The notes beneath the pieces were generated by a model, which saw only the letters and a list, made by a program, of their open reading frames with translations, was not told the DNA's origin and did not search any database. From JAJCYK01 sp965212195 (GTDB lineage Bacteria > Bacteroidota > Bacteroidia > Cytophagales > Cyclobacteriaceae), in assembly GCA_965212195.1 (NCBI GenBank), contig CBDBUW010000011.1:1-64000 (forward strand): DNA of 64,000 nucleotides. Direction: 5' to 3'. Each line of letters begins with the position of its first letter. Positions within the stretch are counted from its first letter, which is position 1. Positions 1 through 8,587 of the stretch are shown here, piece after piece. A program made the position numbers and the translations under genes.

Positions 1-808
1 ATGCCAATTCCCGTATCCCTAACTTCGACTTTTATCACATGGGTCTTGTCATATTTGAACTGAGGTTTCATGCTCAGGTGTACGCTGCCTCCGTCCTTGG
101 TGAATTTGATAGCATTACTCAGTAGATTTGATATAATCTGCATGAGCCTGGTTTCATCAATGATCACATATTCCGGCAACCGGGGATTGATATAATAAGC
201 CAGGTTGATCTTGCGGGTGGTAGCTTGCTGAGAAAACATGGCGTAAAGCTTACCGATAACCTGCCTTAGTTCTACCGGGGAGGTACGTAAAGTCATTTTA
301 CCGGCTTCGATCTTAGAAAGATCCAGAATGTCATTGAGTATTTCCAGAAGGACTTCCGACGATTTTTTGATGGTTTCCAGGTACTCTGCTTGTTCCCGCT
401 TCAAGGAGGTGGTGGTTAACAGGTCAACCATACCCACAATTCCGTTCATAGGGGTCCTGATTTCATGGCTCATATTGGCCAGGAATTGGTCTTTTATCTT
501 TAGAGATCGTTCAGCTAGTTCTTTGGCATGGACCAGTTGTTCATTGGTCTCCTTCAGTTGGGTAATATCTCGTACTACTCCCTCAATTTCCAACGCTCCC
601 TCGTTACCGATCTTAAGACGCACATTACAAATACACTGCATAATATTACCGTCCCTACGTACCAGTGAAGCTTCAAAGTTGCGCACGCTCTTGTTTTTTA
701 CCAGCTGCCGGATCAGATCTTTAGTCTTAGGGGTGTAGAGGTAGTAATTGGTAATATTCTTTTCCAACACCTCAAATTGCTCATAGCCGGTCATTTCCCG
801 TATAGATG
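1..808 (-). pseudogene. C-terminal part of a frameshifted sensor histidine kinase (partial at window edge)
   Basis: This is the downstream half of the kinase gene whose N-terminal half lies at 781-3012. Reading the minus strand from 808, the frame continues the fifth PAS domain (SIREMTGYEQFEV), then a coiled linker, then a HisKA domain with the H-box NMSHEIRTPMNGIVGM (phosphoacceptor His codon at 464-466), the N-box NLLSNAIKFT and the start of the ATPase G1 box (DTGIG) at the left edge. The rest of the ATPase domain, and any receiver domain, lie outside the window. The frame is open to base 1. An in-frame ATG at 794 could restart translation, but it lies inside the PAS domain, so an independent gene is unlikely. 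The break looks like one extra base in the GGG run at 808-810, either a real mutation or a sequencing error. Confidence 0.8.
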
Positions 809-3012
809 GGACTTACCATCAGAATAGATCCCTGTAGGTCGCATTTGAAGTAAAGGTCCTGGAACGATTCAAATATGTTCCGGAACTTTTCCTCACTCTC
901 CCTGAGGGCCAGCCCCGATCGTTTCTTGTCGGTAATGTCGTGCGCTATGCCGGATACCTCTTTTACAGATCCGTCGGCTTGGTATATAGGGTTTAGAAAA
1001 ATATCCAACCAGATTTCATTCCCGAACTCGCCTTTAAATCGCGTTTCGAAATGAAGGGAATTGCCGGCAAAAACCTGTTGATATTTCTGTTCCCAAAATC
1101 GGTTGTTGCTTTGACGGGTAGGCAGATTAGTGCTGATATTGAATTGTTCATTGGGCTTGGGCCGCGCCCCCAGGTACTTGAAGATGATGTTCGAATAGTT
1201 CTGATTGAACGAGGTGAACTCATAGTTGCGGTTTATGGACCATATCAGGTGAGAACTGCTCTCAAAGATGGCGTTAAGGCGGGCCGTTTGGTTGTTGACT
1301 TTTTCTTCCGTTCGTTTGCGATCGATGGCCAAAGCGATCTGTCCGGACATAAAGTCCAACATCTCCAGATCCGTACGGTCAAAAGGAGATGTCTGTTTGT
1401 AAGATATAATCGCGATCAAGCCTATGGTCCTCTGCTCCAATTTCAGTGGTGCTCCCAGCCATACGCTCGGCAGATCCTCCATAGCCGGTAACATGCCCTG
1501 CTTAATCAGACTATCAAAATCCTCATGTTTTATCATTAAGGAGCGATTTTCCCTTAAGGCATATTCAGTAATCATCTTTTCCGGACCCTCACCAGAGTAA
1601 GGTTGGATCTCATTATTCAGTACGAAAAAGGGGAATACCAGCTCATCATTTTCAAAGATGGCGAAATAGAAATTTTTGGCATCCAGAAAATTATTCAGCT
1701 CACTGTGGATGTTCTTGTAAAGTTCTGCAAAATTTGTGCTTAGGTTGGTTTGGTTGGCAATGCTGTAGTAAAGATTCCGAATTTTCTCTGTGCGCAGGCG
1801 ATCGGTGATATCGTGAAAAATGGTGCGGAATTCTGTGGGGCTGCCATTCTCAAAGCTACAGTTCACATTTCCGGAAAGGAATATATTCTGGTGATCCTTG
1901 GAAACGATAACCGTTTCCAGTTTGCTGGAGCCTTCGGCCATAGCTAAGTGCTTCAGGAAATTTTCAGTGTGAACCCGGTAATCGGGGTGAACAATATCGA
2001 AAAATCTTAAATTAACCAGCTCTTCATCGCTATACCCGATCTTGTTTTTCCAAGATTCGTTCACAAATTTAAATTCCCCGTCGATGGTAAATACCTGAAT
2101 GAGATCGTGGGCATTGTCAAATAATTCCTGCAACCGAGAGTTGGATCTTTTCAATGCCGAGGCTACCCTGTTTTTCTCCGTAACATCCTCAGCTACCAGC
2201 GTAATGCCGCTTTGAGGATCGTAAGGATTGTTGAGAATGATAGTTACATACCGTATATAGATCCACTTCTTGTTTTTATCCCAGATTCGATCCTGCATGT
2301 CTTTGGGGTACTCCCCTTCTTCGAGCAATTGGGAATAGGCCGAGATGTACATACTCTTTTTTTCTTTGGGAATAAAAAGGTCAAAGGCATTTTTGCCCAT
2401 CATCTCTTCTTCTCGATATCCAGTAGCCAGACATAAGGCTTCATTACAGAATAGGATCTTTCCATCTACGCTGGTAGTGATGGCCAAGAAGTTAGCTTTG
2501 CGCAAAGAGTTCTGTATCTTGGCCAGCGATTCCTGATGTACCCTTTCAGCGGTGAGCTTCTCCTGACTTAACCTCTTGTCGGTAATATCCTGGGTTGTGA
2601 CAATATATCCTAGATATTGTCCTCTGTCGTCAATCCGGGGTTCGGCGGTGTCCAACACCCAGCGGTAACGACCTTCAGCATTCAAGATTCGATAAGTGCA
2701 TTCATAATTAAGGCGCTCTTGACGTCGATGCTGGATCAGCGTTAAGGTTTGTTCCTGGTCTTCTGGGTGTATGTCCTCCTGCCAGGTTCCTTTAAGCTCT
2801 TCGTCCACAGTTTTACCTCGGAAATCCAACCATCTTTTGCTGCAGAAGTACAGCTGGTCCTTTTCGCTGTACATGCGCATCATGATGGGACTGTAGTTGG
2901 CCAGGGTCCGGAAGCTCTGTTCCACCTTGAGATTGCTCAACTCAGTCATTACTTTGCGCAATCTTTTAATTTCCTGTATTAGGGTGTCTCTATCGGCTTG
3001 TTCAAGTCTCAT
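781..3012 (-). CDS. Multi-PAS/GAF sensor histidine kinase, N-terminal part (frameshifted)
   Basis: A 743-residue sensory region with no membrane segment, so probably cytoplasmic. Domains by eye: PAS 1 (about 33-145, with PAC-like ending VTTQDITDKR), PAS 2 (165-280), PAS 3 (293-405), GAF (410-565), PAS 4 (577-697) and the beginning of PAS 5 (706 onward). The frame ends after SPIYTGNDRL. Removing one base from the run at 808-810 instead gives SPSIREMTGYEQ, a normal PAS continuation that reads on into the kinase core at 1-808. The intact protein would exceed 1,000 residues and phosphorylate itself in response to ligands or redox cues that the sequence does not reveal. The ATG at 3012 is the first Met before the coiled N-terminus. 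The divergent neighbour is miaA. Confidence 0.85.
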   Translation of the reverse strand: MRLEQADRDTLIQEIKRLRKVMTELSNLKVEQSFRTLANYSPIMMRMYSEKDQLYFCSKRWLDFRGKTVDEELKGTWQEDIHPEDQEQTLTLIQHRRQERLNYECTYRILNAEGRYRWVLDTAEPRIDDRGQYLGYIVTTQDITDKRLSQEKLTAERVHQESLAKIQNSLRKANFLAITTSVDGKILFCNEALCLATGYREEEMMGKNAFDLFIPKEKKSMYISAYSQLLEEGEYPKDMQDRIWDKNKKWIYIRYVTIILNNPYDPQSGITLVAEDVTEKNRVASALKRSNSRLQELFDNAHDLIQVFTIDGEFKFVNESWKNKIGYSDEELVNLRFFDIVHPDYRVHTENFLKHLAMAEGSSKLETVIVSKDHQNIFLSGNVNCSFENGSPTEFRTIFHDITDRLRTEKIRNLYYSIANQTNLSTNFAELYKNIHSELNNFLDAKNFYFAIFENDELVFPFFVLNNEIQPYSGEGPEKMITEYALRENRSLMIKHEDFDSLIKQGMLPAMEDLPSVWLGAPLKLEQRTIGLIAIISYKQTSPFDRTDLEMLDFMSGQIALAIDRKRTEEKVNNQTARLNAIFESSSHLIWSINRNYEFTSFNQNYSNIIFKYLGARPKPNEQFNISTNLPTRQSNNRFWEQKYQQVFAGNSLHFETRFKGEFGNEIWLDIFLNPIYQADGSVKEVSGIAHDITDKKRSGLALRESEEKFRNIFESFQDLYFKCDLQGSILMVSPIYTGNDRL

Positions 3013-3102
3013 TGCTGCGCCTACTGCTGCAGTTACCGCTTACTTTGATATAAAATACTATTTAACAAGTAGTGAACGAAGGTCTCTCGCTTAAATTTAC
3101 CA

Positions 3103-3110
3103 TATATTTG
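3103..3110 (+). promoter_or_regulatory. Candidate -7 promoter element of miaA
   Basis: TATATTTG matches the Bacteroidota -7 consensus TAnnTTTG and lies 18 bases before the ATG at 3129. No clear TTG -33 box is visible at the expected distance. The element lies downstream of the GTG at 3072, which argues that the longer reading of miaA is not used. Confidence 0.5.
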
Positions 3111-3128
3111 TCTCAAAAGCACAAATAT

Positions 3129-4052
3129 ATGCCGGAGCCCGAATCCGTAAAGACATTGATAGTAATAGCCGGTCCAACGGCCGTGGGCAAGACCGACGTT
3201 ACCCTTGAACTGGCTCAGTATTTGAACTGTCCCATATTATCGGCCGATGCCCGACAATGTTATCGGGAGCTAGGGATAGCTACTGCTAAGCCTACTGAAG
3301 AGCAACTGGATCTGGTCCCTCATCATTTCATAAATTCCCACAGCATTTTTACTGCTATTAGTGCTGCTCAATACGAGCGATACGCTTTGGAAGTTCTTGA
3401 AGAAGTCTTCCAAAAAAACTCTTTTTGCATCCTCACCGGAGGATCGGGCCTCTACATAAAAGCTGTATGCGAGGGATTGGATAGTATTCCGGAAACGCCA
3501 CCTGATATAAAGCGAGTACTGACCCGGCAATGGCAGGAAATGGGATTAGAACCTATGCTGGAAAAACTCAAAAAGCTGGATGAAGCTTATTACAGCAAGG
3601 TTGACAAGTCCAATCCAAGACGGGTTATCAGGGCTTTGGAAGTGGCGATCACTACCGGGAAACCCTTCAGCTCATTTCTTAGCTCTTTTCACGAGGGTGA
3701 ACCTCAGCCAAGACATTTTAAAATAGTTAAGATCGGTCTGAATCGGGAGCGGGAGGAACTTTATGAGCGCATCGATCAGCGCATGGACCAAATGATTGCT
3801 CGAGGGCTGTTCAACGAGGCTCAAAAACTAATGGAATATGAGGATCTTGTACCCTTACAAACAGTGGGTTATCAAGAGGTATTTGAGTATCTGAAAGGCA
3901 ATTACCAAAAGGAGGAAGCGGTACGGCTTCTAAAACGCAACAGCCGTAGATATGCCAAAAGGCAGCTCACCTGGTTCCGCAAGGATCAACAGTATCGTTG
4001 GTTTCACCCTGATGAATTTCAGGCTATTCTTCACTATCTTGAAAATTGTTAG
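3129..4052 (+). CDS. miaA: tRNA dimethylallyltransferase MiaA
   Basis: Transfers the dimethylallyl group from DMAPP to N6 of A37 in tRNAs reading UNN codons, the first step of i6A/ms2i6A modification. The 307-residue protein has the P-loop AGPTAVGKTDV near its N-terminus, the conserved ILSADARQCYREL segment (family DSxQxY, here DARQCY), and the GGSGLYIKAV motif that follows. The C-terminal part has the LLKRNSRRYAKRQLTWFR helix typical of MiaA. The ATG at 3129 was chosen over the GTG at 3072, because the extra 19 residues do not look like the family and a -7 element sits between the two. The stop codon overlaps that of pfkA by four bases in tail-to-tail arrangement. Confidence 0.96.
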   Translation: MPEPESVKTLIVIAGPTAVGKTDVTLELAQYLNCPILSADARQCYRELGIATAKPTEEQLDLVPHHFINSHSIFTAISAAQYERYALEVLEEVFQKNSFCILTGGSGLYIKAVCEGLDSIPETPPDIKRVLTRQWQEMGLEPMLEKLKKLDEAYYSKVDKSNPRRVIRALEVAITTGKPFSSFLSSFHEGEPQPRHFKIVKIGLNREREELYERIDQRMDQMIARGLFNEAQKLMEYEDLVPLQTVGYQEVFEYLKGNYQKEEAVRLLKRNSRRYAKRQLTWFRKDQQYRWFHPDEFQAILHYLENC

Positions 4053-5020
4053 GAATTGAATATATCGACCATACGTAGTAAGTCGGGACTAAGGGTTTTT
4101 TCAATGGTGATGGCATGTTCAAAGGGAGTGTAAACCAGTTCGTCCTTCATAACACCGGCCATTACGTTCTTTCGTCCGTTCAGTAGCCCTTCGATGGCAC
4201 TGAGCCCCATTCTGCTAGCCAGAATACGGTCCTTTGCGGATGGGGCACCTCCTCTCTGGATATGACCCAAAGTAGCCACTCTGATATCGGCATCTTGCAA
4301 ATGCTTACGGGCCATTTCCGCGATTTCTATGGCTCCCCCAATTTCATCTCCTTCCGCCACCACTACCAGGCTGGAAGTTTTGGATCGATTCTTTCCTTTC
4401 TTCAGGGTTTCAATAACCTCTTCCATGCTAGTATTCGTTTCCGGGACCAACACGATTTCTGCTCCTCCGCAGATCCCGGAGCGGATGGCAATATAGCCGG
4501 AGTCTCGGCCCATAACCTCTACAAAAAATATTCTATCATGGGAATCGGCGGTATCTCTGATCTTGTCTATAGCGGAAATAGCGGTATTAACTGCAGTATC
4601 GAATCCGATGGTAAAGTCAGTCCCATATATATCATTGTCGATGGTACCTGGAGCCCCTACTATAGGTATGCCAAATTCCTCATAAAAAATTTTGGCCCCA
4701 GTGAACGACCCATCGCCCCCGATACAGATCAACCCTTCAATACCGTGTTTCTGGAGCGATTCATAGGCTTTTTTTCGGCCCTCCTTAGTCATGAATTCGT
4801 CGCTACGTGCCGACTTCAGAATGGTGCCGCCTTTCTGAATGATATTACTTACTGAATGAGAGCTTAGCGGCTTCATATCTCCTTTGATCATTCCTGCATA
4901 CCCATAGCGAATTCCATAAATTTCCACCCCGTGATAAATGGCACCTCGCACCACTGCACGTATACAGGCATTCATCCCTGGCGCATCTCCTCCTGAAGTA
5001 TAAACCGCAACTCTTTTCAT
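4049..5020 (-). CDS. pfkA: ATP-dependent 6-phosphofructokinase
   Basis: Phosphorylates fructose 6-phosphate to fructose 1,6-bisphosphate in glycolysis. The 323-residue length is that of bacterial PfkA. Visible motifs are the N-terminal ATP site TSGGDAPGMNACIRA, the GGDGSFTGA nucleotide loop, the catalytic PGTIDNDIYGTD segment followed by GFDTAVNTA, the effector/substrate segment MGRDSGYIA, and HIQRGGAPSAKDR near the C-terminus. The Gly after GGDGS and the TIDND motif support the ATP-using rather than the pyrophosphate-using type. It lies downstream of the glycan cluster on the same strand, separated from it by 42 bases, and converges with miaA. Confidence 0.96.
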   Translation of the reverse strand: MKRVAVYTSGGDAPGMNACIRAVVRGAIYHGVEIYGIRYGYAGMIKGDMKPLSSHSVSNIIQKGGTILKSARSDEFMTKEGRKKAYESLQKHGIEGLICIGGDGSFTGAKIFYEEFGIPIVGAPGTIDNDIYGTDFTIGFDTAVNTAISAIDKIRDTADSHDRIFFVEVMGRDSGYIAIRSGICGGAEIVLVPETNTSMEEVIETLKKGKNRSKTSSLVVVAEGDEIGGAIEIAEMARKHLQDADIRVATLGHIQRGGAPSAKDRILASRMGLSAIEGLLNGRKNVMAGVMKDELVYTPFEHAITIEKTLSPDLLRMVDIFNS

Positions 5021-5062
5021 GAAAATTTGATCTTAAAAAAGCCTGCCAAAGTAATTAATTAA

Positions 5063-6535
5063 TTATCGAATTCTCAACTTTTCAAACGTTTTATTGATGG
5101 CATGGTTCATTTCCGGGGAAATTTTTGATAAATAGCTCAAAGAAACATAAATAACGGTGATGATTGCACTTCGCATGAGGATATCGGGTATCAATTGTGG
5201 CAACTCCGGTAAGAAATAATTGAAGCCCAGACAAATTGCCGCAATGACAAAACCCAGCAGATGTTTGATCCCATAGGGCTGGATATCGAATTTTATTTTA
5301 AGAAAAACGAATTTCAACACATTGATCACCAATACTGCGCCTAATGTGGCCAGGGCAGCTCCTGTAATACCCCAGCTTGGTAAAAGAAGCAGGTTCAATA
5401 TCACCAGTATGATCAATTGAATCACTGTCAAGTAGGTGTTATAGCGGAAATAATCTGAAAACCCTATTATGGAGCTGCTTATACCCCCTAACATCTGAAC
5501 CAGATTAGCCACCCCGGTATAAATGATCACCATAGATCCAATAGCATAAGACTCCGGAAGGATACGATATACGTTGTGCAAGTTGATATAGAGTCCCACA
5601 AACAACAACACACCGATCACCATTTGATTGATGGTGCTTTTGTATTGCACTTGATGCACGGTATCCAGATCACGTGATTTGAAGGCGTTGGAAATAATGG
5701 TGGGAGCTATTTTGTTCAGTCCACGTGAAGGCAATAGGATCAGGGCGGCGAAAAAGAAATTAGTAATGTAAATCCCGGTCATAGCTTCGTTGTAGTAAGC
5801 ATCTATAAGAATGTTGTTGACCTGAAGTATCACCACGTTGTTCAGACCTGTAAGCAAGCCGAAAAAACTGATTCCGGCCATAGCTTTTAACAAGGTCTTG
5901 TTCCACAATCTGGGAGTAGGCTTTATCAAAAACTCACCACGCCAAATGATGAAAGCCATCATCAATAATGCGATCAAGGAAAAGGAGCCTATGTACAGGT
6001 AGGCGTAGGATCTAAAGTCGACAATCTGCCAGATGAACAGCATAAAGAAAACCAGCATAACAATACGCAAGACAAACTCCCGTAGAAAAATCCCGGTACT
6101 GGCATTGTAAAGGGCTGTGTTGTAGTTGTCCATAACCAAAAAGAGCAGTAAAGAGGCCGTCAGGGGTATGCACAAAAAGTAATATTGTTGGAATAAGTCG
6201 ACCTCTGAGGTGAAGGTAATCTCTGCTACTAGCCACTGCAGCCCCATGAACAGCAGGAATCCGGCGGCTGCTACTAGTAAATAAAGCAGTAAAAAGCCGT
6301 GATGTCCCTGTTTGGGATTGCGGAAGAACGGGAAGTATTTGAAAGTGGCATGGTTGAACCCCAGGATGGCGATCTGGGCAAAGATTGATCCATATGAAAT
6401 TAGCAGGGCTAGAATGCCGATCTCCGATTCACTGAGATGTTGAGGAAAGAGCTTGGCCCGCAAAATAAATCCCGCACCTACGCCTAGATAGATGTATATC
6501 GTGGATTTAATCGATTGTCGTCCTATAAGGCCCAT
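5063..6535 (-). CDS. Polysaccharide/oligosaccharide flippase-like membrane protein
   Basis: A 490-residue polytopic protein with about 12-14 hydrophobic segments and an N-terminus of the Wzx/MATE-like exporter type (RQSIKSTIYIYLGVGAGFILRAKLFPQHLSESEIGILAL). Such proteins move lipid-linked sugar units across the cytoplasmic membrane. It is the last gene of the minus-strand glycan cluster, 12 bases after the methyltransferase-pyruvyltransferase fusion, which fits a role in exporting the glycan made by the upstream genes. The substrate cannot be read from the sequence. No O-antigen polymerase (Wzy) or ligase is visible in the window. Confidence 0.85.
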   Translation of the reverse strand: MGLIGRQSIKSTIYIYLGVGAGFILRAKLFPQHLSESEIGILALLISYGSIFAQIAILGFNHATFKYFPFFRNPKQGHHGFLLLYLLVAAAGFLLFMGLQWLVAEITFTSEVDLFQQYYFLCIPLTASLLLFLVMDNYNTALYNASTGIFLREFVLRIVMLVFFMLFIWQIVDFRSYAYLYIGSFSLIALLMMAFIIWRGEFLIKPTPRLWNKTLLKAMAGISFFGLLTGLNNVVILQVNNILIDAYYNEAMTGIYITNFFFAALILLPSRGLNKIAPTIISNAFKSRDLDTVHQVQYKSTINQMVIGVLLFVGLYINLHNVYRILPESYAIGSMVIIYTGVANLVQMLGGISSSIIGFSDYFRYNTYLTVIQLIILVILNLLLLPSWGITGAALATLGAVLVINVLKFVFLKIKFDIQPYGIKHLLGFVIAAICLGFNYFLPELPQLIPDILMRSAIITVIYVSLSYLSKISPEMNHAINKTFEKLRIR

Positions 6536-6547
6536 AGAATTTGATTA

Positions 6548-8587
6548 TCATCTTATCAAATCTGTAATCTCAGCCGCGTTTTGTGCGGTAATGTCCATAA
6601 GTTTTTGTTGTTGAGCAAGTAGCCTCTCATTTACAGACTGCTCTTTTTGATAGATCTTTTCAAAAGTGTCAATAATTCGATCCTTTATATTGGTTGGCTC
6701 TTCTCGGAGATCTACAAACCAATCCAATGCTTGAATATCCTCAAGGAAGTATCGAACCTTGTGGTGACTTCCTAAAGAAATGATTTTGCAGTTTACTCCA
6801 AACGGAATCATTTGGGCATGTCCTCTCAGACCCATAACCAGGTCCATTTGGTTGTATACCTCATACACCTTCCTGGGCAAAGCGAATTGCAGCTGAACAG
6901 TTTGGTAGGGGACCTTATGTTTGTTTAGGGAGATCTCAAATTTGGCATCATCCTTCAAATGACAAACATTATAAATGTTGTAACCTTTGGCGGCAATTGC
7001 CTTTAGGGTTAAGGCCAGCTGATCAAGAATAGTGTACATGTCCTTCCCAAATCGACGCCAATAGCGGTCATATGCGACGTTTATGGCTATTTTTTTGGTT
7101 TTAGGTTTGTTTGGTAGACCGGGCTCCCAATGTCGTATCAGGGTGGTAGGACATGGTTGCCAGCGAAGTTTCGGGTGCAGGCTGCTGGGTATAAGCTTCT
7201 TTACGGCGTTGATGCTGCCGTGATTCCTTAAGCCAAAGAACTTGGATCTATTGATAATATGAATTAGACTTTTAACGAATAATTCTTGGGGTTCCTGACC
7301 AAGAAAGTAGTTATACCCAATCCCATAGACCACTATTGGGACTTCAATAGCGTCAAGTTCCTGTTTGCTAACGGCCCATTGCCAGCCCGACTTGCTGTTG
7401 GGATTGGAATCGGGAAGTAGGAGCCCTCCCCCTCCGATCAATAAGAACGGGCTGCTGTTGATTTCCCGAATCAATCTCGAAGTAACCGGGGCAGTAACTG
7501 CTCGCAATTTCCAGGATTCAATGTTTATCAAAGTTTTGAAACTATCCCTAACGCATTTTGATAACACGGTGTCTCCGGCATTTTCGAATCCACTGAAATA
7601 TGATAGGTGCAATACTTTATTTCCTATCGACCATCCCGACTCCTTTGCTCGGTAGAGCCGCTCTTTTAGGGCAAAAATTCCAAAATCCTTCAACTTGGTT
7701 ATTGAATCCGATACTGTTTTTTGAAGAATTGGTTGCAAAATAAGCTGGGTAGTGGTTAGGGGGAGCAATCCCTTACCCAGCTTTATTCTGGGGGTCCATT
7801 TATTCCAGAAGTGAACCTGGGCCGAACGCCGTTTTATTCGATTAAAAGTTTTACGGTGAAAAGTGCTTTCTCCACTGTACTCTGCACAGACGTATAGTGC
7901 TATTCCGAAAAACCCAAGATCCGTAATCTTAAATTTTTCGCTAAGCAAGCGGTACATACTGGCCAGTGTAAAATAATGCAAGTGTGGCTGCCAAACGGTG
8001 TGCTTCTTAGATCCGAAGGAGTGGATTTCCCATGATGGACACTCTATTAACAGCTTGCCATTCTCTGGCAGCAGTGAATGGATTTTGTTCATAAAACCAT
8101 GCAGATCCCGTACATGCTCAATCACATGAAAACTGCAAATCCCATGGAACTTTTCAGCACTTTGAAAATCATCGAGCAGCACCGCTTCTTGTTCAAGAAA
8201 ATACTGACCTTTTGAAAATTCACAGTAATTAGGATCAGGCTCAATGCCGGTAGTAGACTTCCCATCCAACTTAAGCAGATGCAAGAAGGAACCGATAGAA
8301 CTACCGGCCTCCAGTACATGGTGCCAGTTTTTCAAGTGGTGGTAGTAAAAGTTGAAGCGGGCCCAGGCCTTCTTATCCAATGCCTTGATCTTAGCGGGAT
8401 CCGGGGTTTCTGATATTCCTCGGGCTACCCTGGTAAATTCCCCACTACTGTAAATGTCTCGATACGAATCGGGATCCTGAAATGTATGAGTGCAACTTCC
8501 ACAATGAAAAATTGTGATCTGTTGATCTTCTCGTGAAAGCAGAACCCTCTGCTTGAGGTTCGTTCCTAAGCAAACTGGACACTCCAT
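6548..8587 (-). CDS. Fusion of SAM-dependent methyltransferase and polysaccharide pyruvyl transferase domains
   Basis: This 679-residue protein joins two glycan-modifying domains. The N-terminal part (about 1-235) starts with a probable zinc finger (C3, C6, C29, C32), then a class I methyltransferase fold: LEAGSSIGSFL as the SAM loop, IEPDPN as the acidic strand end, and FHVIEHVRDL with LLPENGKLLIECPSW later. The C-terminal part (about 325-640) resembles polysaccharide pyruvyl transferases (PF04230): FSGFENAGDTVL, LLIGGGGLLLPD, VYGIGYNYF and DLVMGLRGHAQMIPFGV. A linker of about 90 residues separates them. The start overlaps the stop of the upstream gene as TAATG, so the two are probably translationally coupled. 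It may methylate and pyruvylate the same sugar; that is inference. The fusion is one continuous open frame. Confidence 0.87.
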   Translation of the reverse strand: MECPVCLGTNLKQRVLLSREDQQITIFHCGSCTHTFQDPDSYRDIYSSGEFTRVARGISETPDPAKIKALDKKAWARFNFYYHHLKNWHHVLEAGSSIGSFLHLLKLDGKSTTGIEPDPNYCEFSKGQYFLEQEAVLLDDFQSAEKFHGICSFHVIEHVRDLHGFMNKIHSLLPENGKLLIECPSWEIHSFGSKKHTVWQPHLHYFTLASMYRLLSEKFKITDLGFFGIALYVCAEYSGESTFHRKTFNRIKRRSAQVHFWNKWTPRIKLGKGLLPLTTTQLILQPILQKTVSDSITKLKDFGIFALKERLYRAKESGWSIGNKVLHLSYFSGFENAGDTVLSKCVRDSFKTLINIESWKLRAVTAPVTSRLIREINSSPFLLIGGGGLLLPDSNPNSKSGWQWAVSKQELDAIEVPIVVYGIGYNYFLGQEPQELFVKSLIHIINRSKFFGLRNHGSINAVKKLIPSSLHPKLRWQPCPTTLIRHWEPGLPNKPKTKKIAINVAYDRYWRRFGKDMYTILDQLALTLKAIAAKGYNIYNVCHLKDDAKFEISLNKHKVPYQTVQLQFALPRKVYEVYNQMDLVMGLRGHAQMIPFGVNCKIISLGSHHKVRYFLEDIQALDWFVDLREEPTNIKDRIIDTFEKIYQKEQSVNERLLAQQQKLMDITAQNAAEITDLIR

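Noticed and set aside
328..738. 136-codon plus-strand frame opposite the kinase
   Set aside because: The minus strand there encodes the conserved HisKA region, so this is a shadow frame.
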